Positions 16,153 to 25,020 of a stretch of 37,766 bases of DNA are shown here, one piece after another. Positions within the stretch are counted from its first letter, which is position 1. Each line of letters starts with the position of its first letter. Made by a program: the position numbers and the translations under genes. The DNA comes from Chromatiaceae bacterium (GTDB lineage Bacteria > Pseudomonadota > Gammaproteobacteria > Chromatiales > Chromatiaceae): positions 1-37,766 of the forward strand of contig JANQGF010000318.1 of the NCBI GenBank assembly GCA_028277465.1, written 5' to 3'. The notes beneath the pieces are model-generated. The model saw only the letters and a program-made list of their open reading frames with translations. It had not been told where the DNA came from and did no database searches.

Positions 16153-17357
16153 GATGCATCACTTCCTTCTTCACGCTCGTGAGACGTTCGAGCAACCCGC
16201 CCGATCGTGCCACTTCCAATCGATTCATTCAAACCGGAATCGAGCTTCCGCGCTCCTGCCAAACCTCGAGACCTGCTATAGATCGACTGATACACACGAC
16301 CATAATCCTTGCTCATCCTTTCCACAGAATAGTGATCGGCCGCAAACCTTCTGCCCCGCTCGCCCCGCATCGCGAGATCCGGAGCCCGAATCGCTTCCTC
16401 GATCACTCTCGCCAGCGCATGAGAATCCTCGGCAGCACAAAGCCATCCACAACCCGCTCCACGAACAATCTCTGGAACGCCACCCACTGCCGTTGAAACC
16501 ACCGGCAGACCTGCCCCCATTGCTTCGAGCAAAGTCAACGGCAAACCCTCGCTGCGCGATGAAATGACGTAGATGCCAATCCCTGCAAGGAAACGCGCCG
16601 TGTCGAGACTGAATCCATCAAAATGAACCGCGTCGGTTATCGACAGAGACTCGGCCAATCTTTCGAGCTCCGGTCGTATTGCACCGTCGCCCAAGAGCCG
16701 TAACTCGGCATTCGGACACTTTCTTGTGACCATCGCGAAAGCCTTGAGCAAGGTCTCGTGATCCTTGACAGGGTCCAGCCGCCCAATCGTCCCACAGACC
16801 GCAATGCCAGCAGCATCGTCGCGCCTGATTGCTGTGAACCGGGAAAGGTCAATACCATTGTCGACCACCAACACCGCCCCATCAGGCAGAACAAAGCCTT
16901 TCCGAAAGACGTCGTAGACCTGCTGGCACACACACACGACAGCGTTACCCATGAGACACGAGAACCAATAGAGTGCCTTGGACCAAAGCGGCATTCGCAG
17001 CGATGAAGTTCCATGTAGCGTGTTGAGTATTACTGGAGTACCAGCCACACGCCCGGCAATCGCTCCGTAATGATGAACCATGTGATTGTGCGTATGAATT
17101 ACTTCGATTCGCTCCCGCTTCAAATAGGCGATTAGCCGGCGGAGCGTCTCTAGGTGGAAACCCGGTGGTTTATCAAGGGTTATGATTTCGACCCCAGCAT
17201 CGATCAACGGACGGACGTTAACCGGCTGTGGGCCAAGCGTGCGTAAGCAGACCAGCCGGACGGAATCGCCATCGAGACTCTGGCGGGTTGACAGGTTGGC
17301 TACAACCTGCTCCGCTCCGCCATAATCGAGGCTATCAATCAATTGAACAATTCGCAT
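16149..17357 (-). CDS. Glycosyltransferase, family GT4, XrtA-cluster type
   Basis: A 402-residue GT-B enzyme starting MRIVQLIDSLDYGGAEQV, with THNHMVHHYGAIAG, LNTLHGTSS, DNGIDLSRF, GTIGRLDPVKDHETL and SEGLPLTLLEAMGAGLP (E-x7-E). The opening resembles the sugar transferases described in EpsH1/XrtA systems. ATG at 17357 has GGA seven bases upstream; the longer frame to 17525 overlaps the previous gene. Its TGA overlaps the methyltransferase GTG. Specificity is unknown. Confidence 0.92.
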   Translation of the reverse strand: MRIVQLIDSLDYGGAEQVVANLSTRQSLDGDSVRLVCLRTLGPQPVNVRPLIDAGVEIITLDKPPGFHLETLRRLIAYLKRERIEVIHTHNHMVHHYGAIAGRVAGTPVILNTLHGTSSLRMPLWSKALYWFSCLMGNAVVCVCQQVYDVFRKGFVLPDGAVLVVDNGIDLSRFTAIRRDDAAGIAVCGTIGRLDPVKDHETLLKAFAMVTRKCPNAELRLLGDGAIRPELERLAESLSITDAVHFDGFSLDTARFLAGIGIYVISSRSEGLPLTLLEAMGAGLPVVSTAVGGVPEIVRGAGCGWLCAAEDSHALARVIEEAIRAPDLAMRGERGRRFAADHYSVERMSKDYGRVYQSIYSRSRGLAGARKLDSGLNESIGSGTIGRVARTSHEREEGSDAS

Positions 17358-17463
17358 TGGATTCCGAACACGGCGATGAAACCGAGATACCAGTTGAGGA
17401 TTGCATCTGCGGCCGCTAGCGAAATAGACCGACGAGCTCTGGTCGTACCAGATACCATACGAC

Positions 17464-19173
17464 TCAAGCGAAATCGCGGGACTGCCAGTGAATCCGACCC
17501 AAGGTACCTGTTCCAACCCAAGCAAGAACAGGCTCGATGCCCACGGCCCGCAGCTCGCTCTCCGACTCGAGCAGCGACTTGGGGCAAACGGCCCAGGTTG
17601 GTAATCCCTCTACATCCATTAAGACCGCAAGTTGGCGGAGTATCTTCCAGAGTTGCAGCTCCTCGCCGTCGGAGGCCAACGACCAGACATGCTCGACCAG
17701 CATCGACTCCGCCGGCAGCGGAAAGGGTTTGATTGGGTTGGAAACAGCTCGCTTGACAGACGTCCACATAATCGCGCACGCGGACCCGTCCATCCAAACG
17801 ATCCAAGCGCGTTTCTCCGTCCGCAAGTATTCTCGCGCCTTTCGAAAAAGCACTGGGTTAAGCTGGTTTGGCGTCCGGGTGACCAAGTCGGCTAGACCAC
17901 CGAGAGAGGTCGGCTCAACCGAAATAGCCTCCGCACCCGGCTTTGCTCGGACTGACGTATCGACGAAAACCAACCAGGATTCCTGCCGATCCCAGATGGC
18001 CGAGCGCCAGAGTTCCCCTAACACCCCGCTTAACCCCACCTGCCGACAGGAATCCAAGGTCTCCTGCAACATGCGACGGGCGCTATTCGCGGCTCGTTCT
18101 ACGACGACCGACCGTCCTGTCCACGTCTTCAGCTCATCGCGCATTCGAACATAGGTCCTGCGTGCCAAGAATCGGCCCCTTGACCGACTTATGGCAATGG
18201 CTAGATTTTGATTAACTCGATTGGCGAAACGATGCTTGAAAGACTCACTCCCCCGCGCGAAGTCGAACTCGGCCACATCCGCTGAGCGCAGATACTCGAA
18301 CAGATGCCAGAGCAGCGCCTGTCCGGGCGCCAACTCCCATAGATCCACATCGAACGACGGCTTGTACCAAAGGTACTTGCCACCGTATAAAGACCCGAAA
18401 TGATAGGCTATTGGCCTTTCATCAAGTTCCAGGACCGAAAAGCGAATCTCTCCGCTAAGACTAAGACGTGCCACGAGATAGTGGAAAAAGGCAACATAGT
18501 CCGGATCGACGAAACGGCTGTGCCGACCCGCGATCGCGCTTCGGCGGATGTGCTGCGTGAAAAAGCGTGGAAGGTGAGCAGCCGCTTCAGCTGAGTCTTC
18601 GAGATGGCGAAACCTGAGACTACCTCGGCGCTTGAGGCGATTGACTGCGCGCCTGAGTTTGCCCATTGCGACCTCTAGCACAGGTTCCTCACGATTGGCC
18701 ATGACCATGGTCGGGCAGGGATCCCCGCGCATGATGGCGATCGAGCCCTTCCAACTCGTTCGGAGGTCTTGAACGCATTCGGCAAGGAACGACGAATCCG
18801 GGACGTTCTCGAGCAGGATCTCATCCCAATCTTCTCGGTGCTCGCACAAGGAAGCAAGGCACACATCCAGCACCGCCGTTCCTTCGTCGGGTCTTGCCAA
18901 CAGATGGTTGTAATCTGACACTGAGTGCCCCAGAAACCGCAGACGTCGATCTGAAACCACGAGTGGCAAGATCGCCACGATTTGGCCTCCACGTCGGACG
19001 ACCGAGGTCATGAGGCGGTTATCATGACGCAGCGCCTTCCACCAAGCCTCCACCCATCTGAAGTGCTGAAAGATCTCAACCCTTCCACTGTCCTCGTGCA
19101 AACGCTCCCAATCGGCGGAGATCGCTTCGAGCTCAGCGAATTCCGTCAAGACAACGCACTCTAGTCCGTCCAT
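17464..19173 (-). CDS. CelD/GNAT-type acyltransferase with an extra C-terminal domain
   Basis: A 569-residue protein from ATG at 19173, with GGAG just upstream; a TTG at 19254 opens a longer frame. Residues ~10-340 match the CelD/BioF2-like acetyltransferase family, with FQHFRWVEAWW (35-45), LKRRGSLRFRHLE (180-192), RPIAYHFGSLYGGKYLWY (253-270) and EFDFARGSESFKHRF (302-316). Residues ~390-569 form a second unit with ISVEPTSLGGLADL, a WIVWMDGSACAIMW strand pair and a GNAT-like tail LLESESELRAVGIEP. This C-terminal unit looks like a second GNAT-type domain and makes the protein about 200 residues longer than usual CelD proteins. It probably acylates sugars or peptidyl groups of the exopolysaccharide; the substrate is unknown. 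Confidence 0.83.
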   Translation of the reverse strand: MDGLECVVLTEFAELEAISADWERLHEDSGRVEIFQHFRWVEAWWKALRHDNRLMTSVVRRGGQIVAILPLVVSDRRLRFLGHSVSDYNHLLARPDEGTAVLDVCLASLCEHREDWDEILLENVPDSSFLAECVQDLRTSWKGSIAIMRGDPCPTMVMANREEPVLEVAMGKLRRAVNRLKRRGSLRFRHLEDSAEAAAHLPRFFTQHIRRSAIAGRHSRFVDPDYVAFFHYLVARLSLSGEIRFSVLELDERPIAYHFGSLYGGKYLWYKPSFDVDLWELAPGQALLWHLFEYLRSADVAEFDFARGSESFKHRFANRVNQNLAIAISRSRGRFLARRTYVRMRDELKTWTGRSVVVERAANSARRMLQETLDSCRQVGLSGVLGELWRSAIWDRQESWLVFVDTSVRAKPGAEAISVEPTSLGGLADLVTRTPNQLNPVLFRKAREYLRTEKRAWIVWMDGSACAIMWTSVKRAVSNPIKPFPLPAESMLVEHVWSLASDGEELQLWKILRQLAVLMDVEGLPTWAVCPKSLLESESELRAVGIEPVLAWVGTGTLGRIHWQSRDFA

Positions 19174-19335
19174 GACGCTCCACAAGCCGAGAGGATCGTT
19201 TGTAAAGACATTCCAGCGCTCCGGACAATACAGAAGAATGACTGCCAGATCCAAGTTGGTGAATGAGCGTCGTCTATTCCTTTCGTCGAGCTCTCTACTA
19301 TCCTGCCGAGGTCACCGGATTCGGCGTCGCGCTTC

Positions 19336-20517
19336 TCACAGAATCCCGGGAGATCGACTCTCGAACTGCGTGGCGAATTGGCGGCACACCTCCTCCGCGT
19401 TCCAACGCCAATTGAGTCGGCGTTCGACCTTTTCTCTCGCGCGAACTCCAAGCTCGCGGCGGGTTGCCGGCGCCTCACAAAGCCTGGTCAGAGCCCGCTC
19501 GAGGTCCCTTGAACTGCCATTCTCGAAGGTCAAACCATTCAGCCCATCATCGACAAAATCGAGAAAGTTCAGTGTATTCGGGACCACAACTGGCTTACCC
19601 AGCGCCATGTACTCGATGACCTTCATTGGGGATGCGTAGAATGTCGCTCGCGGACTGACGGCGATGTCGAAAAGGGAGACATAGTCCGCCACCTCCTCGT
19701 ACGGCACCCGTCCTGTGACAGCGACCGATCCCTTGATCCCAAGTTCGTCCACCGACACCTCCACCCGTTCGCGATAGGGTCCATCCCCGACGATCAGCAA
19801 GAACACATTGAGCCCCTTTCGTATCATCTGCGCCACCGACTCGACCAAAAGGTCGAGCCCATGCCAACCGCGAAGAATACCCGCAAAACCGATAACCACC
19901 TGACTCTCTTGAATGCCGAGCACCTCTAGGAGGCCCAGATTCTTCGACCTTGGCGAGAAACGATGAGGATCCACGCCATTCGGGAGAAGGATACACTGGT
20001 CCCGGGGCACCCCTTTCGACTCGAGATGCTGCTTCAAAGGGGTCGAAACAACGAAGGTTCTCGTCGCCTTGCTGCAGATCCAGCGCTCCATTCGAGAAGC
20101 GATCTTGTGATAGCTGAGTTGCTCGTCTGGCTCGATCCTTCGTTCCTCTGCAAGAGGCGCATTGACCTCCAAATAGACTGGCACTCGGGAAAGCATCCCG
20201 GCCAGTATCGCCCCTGCATTAAATATCATGTAGCGATCGTAAACGAAGTCTGGTCTAAAGGAGCGTATTGCCCACGCGGTTGCTACAAAACAGTAACCCG
20301 TATAGGCTATCTCAAGTAACTCGAACAGATAATGAGGAAACCGCTGTTTGATACGCCCCAACACGGTCGGCTTCCGAGAAGGCTCGGGCAATGCTTCGCC
20401 GACCGGACCAATTACCTTGACTTCATGACCGAGCTCGCGAAAGGCCTTCACCATCTCGCGAATATGAATTCCCTCTGCCCCGTCGCCAAGCGTTCTGTGA
20501 TGATATAGTATTCTCAT
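19336..20517 (-). CDS. Glycosyltransferase, family GT4
   Basis: A 393-residue GT-B enzyme: MRILYHHRTLGDGAEGIHI, YDRYMIFNAGAI, LEVNAPLAEERR near 130, PNGVDPHRFSP near 180, GFAGILRGWHGLDLL near 210 and ASPMKVIEYMALGKPVV near 295. The first Glu of the usual E-x7-E motif is replaced in the SPMKVIEYM segment, as in some GT4 subfamilies. ATG at 20517 is clear. A 157-bp gap without a gene separates it from the upstream amidotransferase and may carry control signals, none of which I could define. It is 162 bp upstream of the CelD-like gene. Confidence 0.92.
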   Translation of the reverse strand: MRILYHHRTLGDGAEGIHIREMVKAFRELGHEVKVIGPVGEALPEPSRKPTVLGRIKQRFPHYLFELLEIAYTGYCFVATAWAIRSFRPDFVYDRYMIFNAGAILAGMLSRVPVYLEVNAPLAEERRIEPDEQLSYHKIASRMERWICSKATRTFVVSTPLKQHLESKGVPRDQCILLPNGVDPHRFSPRSKNLGLLEVLGIQESQVVIGFAGILRGWHGLDLLVESVAQMIRKGLNVFLLIVGDGPYRERVEVSVDELGIKGSVAVTGRVPYEEVADYVSLFDIAVSPRATFYASPMKVIEYMALGKPVVVPNTLNFLDFVDDGLNGLTFENGSSRDLERALTRLCEAPATRRELGVRAREKVERRLNWRWNAEEVCRQFATQFESRSPGIL

Positions 20518-20674
20518 CGTGCTCCAGCCAGACGCCCCTCCTCAAATCTCACCTCTTGAATCGGCTGGGTAATCAGCGACCCGAGAATCGTTAGGTTTAG
20601 AGACGAGTACCGTAGAATCAAACGTCAAGCGGGCCGCCACTCTCCAAGGATACACCCCAAGGCAACCTATCCCT

Positions 20675-22549
20675 CTACCGGAATCGTCGGTGCCACTCCT
20701 CGAGAACCAACAGTTGCCAGATCTCCCGGTGATTGGACGCCCTTAAATGACGATGATCCATCAACATTCGCTCGACCGCACGTCGGTGGAAATAACCCCT
20801 CTCAACAGACTGCCGCGAAAGCAGTGTCTCAACAGCGTAATCAAATAACTCTCCGCGGAACATGATCTCCAATGGCGTGGGAAATCCCATCTTCCGGCGC
20901 CGAACGATCCGGCTGGGTAACCGCATCCTCATGATGTGTTTCAGGACTCGTTTCGTTTCCTTGCCCCGAAGCTTATAGACTGACGGCATAGCAGCCGCAT
21001 ACTCGACCAGCCGGTGGTCGAGAAAGGGAACCCGGAGCTCGATTGAATTCGCCATACTCATCCGGTCCGCCTTGATCAGAAGGTCGTCCACTAGCCAAGT
21101 CTTCGTATCGAAATAGAGCATCCGACTCAAGGGATCCCAATCCTTCGAATGATCGAAGAGCCCTGCAACAAACGCCTTGCAGTTAAGGTTACCGGCCGCC
21201 GCACATACTGCGAACTCCTTGGTGTATAAAGCATCCTTCTTGCCACGCTCGTAGCTCGAGATCCCTCGATAACGGTCCTCCATCCTTCTCCCAGCGAGTT
21301 CCAGGTACTTGCGAAGCTTCGCTAAACGACCTTTGGCCTTCGAGGCCATCCGGGCCAGGCCGCGGAACATTTTCCCACCCACGAGCCCCCGAATTTGCTC
21401 GATCGCTAGGTTGTATCGGTAGAAGTCGTAACCGGCGAAAAGCTCATCCGAGCCCTCACCACTCAAACAGACGACAACCTCCTCCCGCGCCAACCTTGCC
21501 AGATAATGCAGCGAGATCGCAGCCGCTTCCGTCACCGGCTCGTCCATATGCCAAATGTAACTCGGTACGAACTCGAGAAACTGGTTCGGCGTCACCCGGA
21601 TTTCACGATGGTCCGTCGAAAAAGCGGCTGCAACCTCTCGCGCGTAGGGCGTTTCATCGAACTCTGGACCGAAATCATAGGCAACCGAAAAGGTCTTCAG
21701 CCCAATGCTCACACCGGTCGACAAGAGACCGACGACCGTACTCGAGTCCAGCCCGCCGCTGAGGAAGACACCTAGCGGAACATCGCTACGCAAATGAAGA
21801 TCAATCGATCTCTCCAGAAGTCCTTCGACCCGATCTGCGGATGCCGTGATGCTCGTGTCACCCTGCCCCCCGAACCTCAACTCCCAATAACTCACCACTC
21901 GGGTTCGATTGCTTCGCCAGTACAAGGCATGACCCGGCAAGAGCCGCTTTACTCCCTTGTGGAGAGTCTCTTCGCCCGGCACATAACCAAACTCCATATA
22001 GGCATCGACCAAGGAGACATCAACCTCGTGGGGCCCCTCTTGCACACTCAATATCGACTTGATCTCGGACGCGAATAAGATGCCATGGGACGTTTCCTTA
22101 TAATAGAAGGGCTTTATACCGAGCCGGTCGCGTGCCGCAAAGAGCTCTCGACGATCGCGATCCCAGATCGCAAAGGCGTACATTCCTACGAATCGTTCGA
22201 GACATGCCGGGCCCCAACGCTCGTAGGAATAGAGTAAAACCTCCGTGTCTGTTCCAGAGCGAAATAGACAGCCCAACGCGCGCAGATCTTGGCGGAGCTC
22301 CAAGTAATTGTAGATCTCACCGTTAAACACGATCCAGAAACGCCCGCTACTGCTCGCCATGGGTTGACTACCAGCTTCGGATACGTCAAGGATACTCAGA
22401 CGCCGATGCCCGAGTCCGACACCGTCTGCCTCGAGGCAGATCTGCCCTGAGCCGTCCGGCCCTCGGTGCTCTATATCCTGAATCATGGCAGCGACTTGTG
22501 AAACGCCCGGTGAGACAGCTGAATTGATGATCCCCGCAATACCGCACAT
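20675..22549 (-). CDS. asnB: Asparagine-synthase-like amidotransferase, second copy
   Basis: A 624-residue class II glutamine amidotransferase. ATG at 22549 is set by the need for Cys2 at the mature N-terminus (MCGIAGIINS); the frame opens six codons earlier. Motifs are HRGPDGSGQ (28-36), FNGEIYNY (75-82), RDRLGIKPFYY (140-150), SGGLDSSTVVG beginning at 264 and SGEGSDELFAGYDFY. It shares architecture, not close identity, with the copy at 6103-7980, and is the more canonical in the ATP loop (GGLDSS against GGFDSS). Both probably amidate a carboxylated sugar or peptide group of the polymer. It lies 193 bp downstream of the FemAB-like gene. Confidence 0.95.
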   Translation of the reverse strand: MCGIAGIINSAVSPGVSQVAAMIQDIEHRGPDGSGQICLEADGVGLGHRRLSILDVSEAGSQPMASSSGRFWIVFNGEIYNYLELRQDLRALGCLFRSGTDTEVLLYSYERWGPACLERFVGMYAFAIWDRDRRELFAARDRLGIKPFYYKETSHGILFASEIKSILSVQEGPHEVDVSLVDAYMEFGYVPGEETLHKGVKRLLPGHALYWRSNRTRVVSYWELRFGGQGDTSITASADRVEGLLERSIDLHLRSDVPLGVFLSGGLDSSTVVGLLSTGVSIGLKTFSVAYDFGPEFDETPYAREVAAAFSTDHREIRVTPNQFLEFVPSYIWHMDEPVTEAAAISLHYLARLAREEVVVCLSGEGSDELFAGYDFYRYNLAIEQIRGLVGGKMFRGLARMASKAKGRLAKLRKYLELAGRRMEDRYRGISSYERGKKDALYTKEFAVCAAAGNLNCKAFVAGLFDHSKDWDPLSRMLYFDTKTWLVDDLLIKADRMSMANSIELRVPFLDHRLVEYAAAMPSVYKLRGKETKRVLKHIMRMRLPSRIVRRRKMGFPTPLEIMFRGELFDYAVETLLSRQSVERGYFHRRAVERMLMDHRHLRASNHREIWQLLVLEEWHRRFR

Positions 22550-22742
22550 AGCTCTCGCTGCCTTCAATGAACGCTGACCGATCCCCAGTTCTTCACCCCG
22601 TCATTACTTCCTTTCTACATCGCGCCCGTCACCTCGACCCCGCAAAGCCCTATCTCCAGGGGCTCTCAGTGATCTGTGCCCCTCGTCAAGGTTGGAACTG
22701 GAGACTTGCTCGTCCCGACACCCTGGACACGGAAGCGGCTTA

Positions 22743-23855
22743 TCACGGGATATTACGTACGATTCCGGGCCCGATGATCTTCGTGAGTGCGACTGGCAAC
22801 CGCTGCCAGGTACGAATAGCCAGCTTGTACTTCGGATTACTGGGGCTCAGCTCGGGCAACTCGGTACGCTCCTCCGTCAAATACTGCCAAAACAGTGGTA
22901 TCGCCACCGCGCCCCATTGCTTCTTGAAATTGTAGGTACCCTCATACGGAGTTGAACGGCCGAAATCGAACTTACTCAATCCCCGCTCAATCGCGAATAC
23001 GATCAAGCGCCAGTAAAGGAGATTATTCGGACAGAACGCGTTAAACTCCTTCATCGAAGACGCCCAGGGCACTTCCATCCGATCTCTATACCACAAACCA
23101 ATTGCCGCTGCGATCACTTGTCTGTCCTGCTTCACCACAAACACCCGCGTCGTGTCGGTAAAAGTCTCCAACACATTTCGGAAAAAGCGCTTCGCGTAGA
23201 CGGGTGTCCCGAGATCACGCATATTCCGAGCGAATACCGCATAGAAAGAGTCGAGCAGATCTAAACCACCTATGCTGAAATCGAGGCCGCTTTTCTTGGC
23301 TTTGCGGATCTGATTACGCACCTTGCCGTTCAACAGTTTCCATTGGTCTTCTACATCGTCCGCCAAATCCAGGACCATAGCAACTTTATGTTGTCTCGTT
23401 GGCAGATCCTCGATACGACAAGAGGCATGTCGCAGCTCCACATATGCTGCACCATGAACTCGACGAAGCTCCTCAGCGTAGTCGAGCAAGAGTGCCTCCG
23501 CGGCCTTGTTGCAGTGAAGCAGCCCACCATAATTTACGAATGGAAGTGAAACAAAGAAGTTACCGAAGACTCGGCTTCGCATGTGCGCCAGTGGTAGCAC
23601 GCCCTGCCATTCCCCATGGGCACCGACAGCAGCGAGATAGTGGACCCGATGACCAAAGGACTTCGAAATTACTTCGTTCCATTCAAACTGGTGATATGCA
23701 GTTGTATCGTCCATTCTTGACACAAAAGAATTCCAAGATGCCTTTTCTCTTTCCGCAGACAATACCTTGAACGAATCTCCTCGTTTGACAACATCCGAGC
23801 ATCGCTGAGTCATCATTCGAGGCTCGCTATACGGAAACGATACTATGGTAGTCAT
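22743..23855 (-). CDS. FemAB-like acyltransferase, XrtA-associated type
   Basis: A 370-residue GNAT-superfamily protein resembling the FemAB-related proteins of PEP-CTERM/XrtA loci (TIGR03019-like). Visible segments are AYHQFEWNEVISKSFGH (~53-69), GVLPLAHMRSRVFG, LPFVNYGGLL, LNGKVRNQIRKAKKSGL (~175-191), FCPNNLLYWRLI and KFDFGRSTPYEGTYNFK (~315-331). Family members transfer aminoacyl or acyl groups. ATG at 23855 overlaps the preceding GT4 stop by 29 bp; ATG at 23816 or 23813 would avoid the overlap, so the start is open. It is followed by the amidotransferase, a common pairing in exosortase loci. Confidence 0.9.
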   Translation of the reverse strand: MTTIVSFPYSEPRMMTQRCSDVVKRGDSFKVLSAEREKASWNSFVSRMDDTTAYHQFEWNEVISKSFGHRVHYLAAVGAHGEWQGVLPLAHMRSRVFGNFFVSLPFVNYGGLLHCNKAAEALLLDYAEELRRVHGAAYVELRHASCRIEDLPTRQHKVAMVLDLADDVEDQWKLLNGKVRNQIRKAKKSGLDFSIGGLDLLDSFYAVFARNMRDLGTPVYAKRFFRNVLETFTDTTRVFVVKQDRQVIAAAIGLWYRDRMEVPWASSMKEFNAFCPNNLLYWRLIVFAIERGLSKFDFGRSTPYEGTYNFKKQWGAVAIPLFWQYLTEERTELPELSPSNPKYKLAIRTWQRLPVALTKIIGPGIVRNIP

Positions 23856-25014
23856 TGCACGCCCGCTTCCAGGTGAAATCGCGAAGCGCTCTTTGCTTCA
23901 GGTTCGTCGCCATCCGGCGTGCCCGTTCCGGATTTTCCAACATATCGATAATTGCTGCCGCTAGTGCATCCGCATTCTCAAGCGGTACGACTCTTCCGCT
24001 CACTCCGTCCTCAACGATCTCTGCCGCACCGCAAGTCGAGGTCGTCACTACCGGCCGTTCTGCCGCTGCGGCCTCAAGGAGTGCCACCGGAAACCCCTCA
24101 CCGATCCTTCCCGGGATCCAGCGCGAGGACAGTACGAACAAATCCGCCGAGCGAAGTACGTCCGGAATCGCCGCGTGCGGCAGGTCGTGATGCAGAGTGA
24201 CATAGGGCGAGAGATCCATTCTGCGGACGAGTGCCCTCGTCCTCTCAAACTCCGGACCTTTCGTACCAACAATCACGAGGTGCACATGGCGACGTCTCTC
24301 CACCACGCTGCGGAATGCCTGCAGCAACAGATCGTGCCCCTTTCGAAACTCGTATCGCCCGATATTGAGAATAATCTGTTCCTCCATCCGGAAGGGCATC
24401 GCTTCTAGTGAACACGCTGCTCGCCCAAGAAAACGAACCTCGTCGATGCCATTGCGAATCACGTATCCCCTTGCCCGCCCCTCAATCGCTAGGACTTCTC
24501 TCTGTAACCCCTCTGAACAGGAGACTACTGCATCAGCTTGCCGCATCAGAAGTCGGAAGACCGTACGCGACCAACCTCGCGTTTCATACGCCGCACGGAT
24601 ATCACTACCGTGGAAGGAAAGAATCACCTTGAACTCACCTAGCCGCAGAGCCCGCAATAGCGTCCAGGTTAAAGCGTCAAGGCCCGGAAAATGAACGTTC
24701 ACCACGCAAATCTTATGCGCACCGAGCAGCCGCTTCAGTCGCCACAACGCGCGGGGAAGTGTTAACAGGTACATCAAGGGAACTCGCAGCCTCGTGTTAT
24801 CCAAAGGCCGCATACGTATTCGGATACGAGCGAAATCCGGGTGACTCTCGAGCACGTAAGGATCAAGCGACGGCCAATGGTTCTCAATCAGTATCGGGCG
24901 GTATTCGCCCGATTCACGAAACTCTGCAATCAGGTTCTTGACCACATGATTTACACCACCTGGTATGTCGATCGACCAGGGTAAGAAAAACGCGTAGGCT
25001 TTTCGGACTTCCAT
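23827..25014 (-). CDS. Glycosyltransferase, family GT4
   Basis: A 395-residue GT-B enzyme: FLPWSIDIPGGVNHVVKNL at the N-terminus, VNVHFPGLDA near 105, LSFHGSDIRAAYETRG near 132, VIRNGIDEVRFLG near 185, LNIGRYEFRKGHDLLL near 212 and GEGFPVALLEAAAAERP near 305 (E-x7-E). ATG at 25014 lies 6 bp after the flippase stop (25021), so the pair is cotranscribed. Specificity is unknown. Confidence 0.93.
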   Translation of the reverse strand: MEVRKAYAFFLPWSIDIPGGVNHVVKNLIAEFRESGEYRPILIENHWPSLDPYVLESHPDFARIRIRMRPLDNTRLRVPLMYLLTLPRALWRLKRLLGAHKICVVNVHFPGLDALTWTLLRALRLGEFKVILSFHGSDIRAAYETRGWSRTVFRLLMRQADAVVSCSEGLQREVLAIEGRARGYVIRNGIDEVRFLGRAACSLEAMPFRMEEQIILNIGRYEFRKGHDLLLQAFRSVVERRRHVHLVIVGTKGPEFERTRALVRRMDLSPYVTLHHDLPHAAIPDVLRSADLFVLSSRWIPGRIGEGFPVALLEAAAAERPVVTTSTCGAAEIVEDGVSGRVVPLENADALAAAIIDMLENPERARRMATNLKQRALRDFTWKRACNDYHSIVSV

Positions 25015-25020
25015 AAAGTC

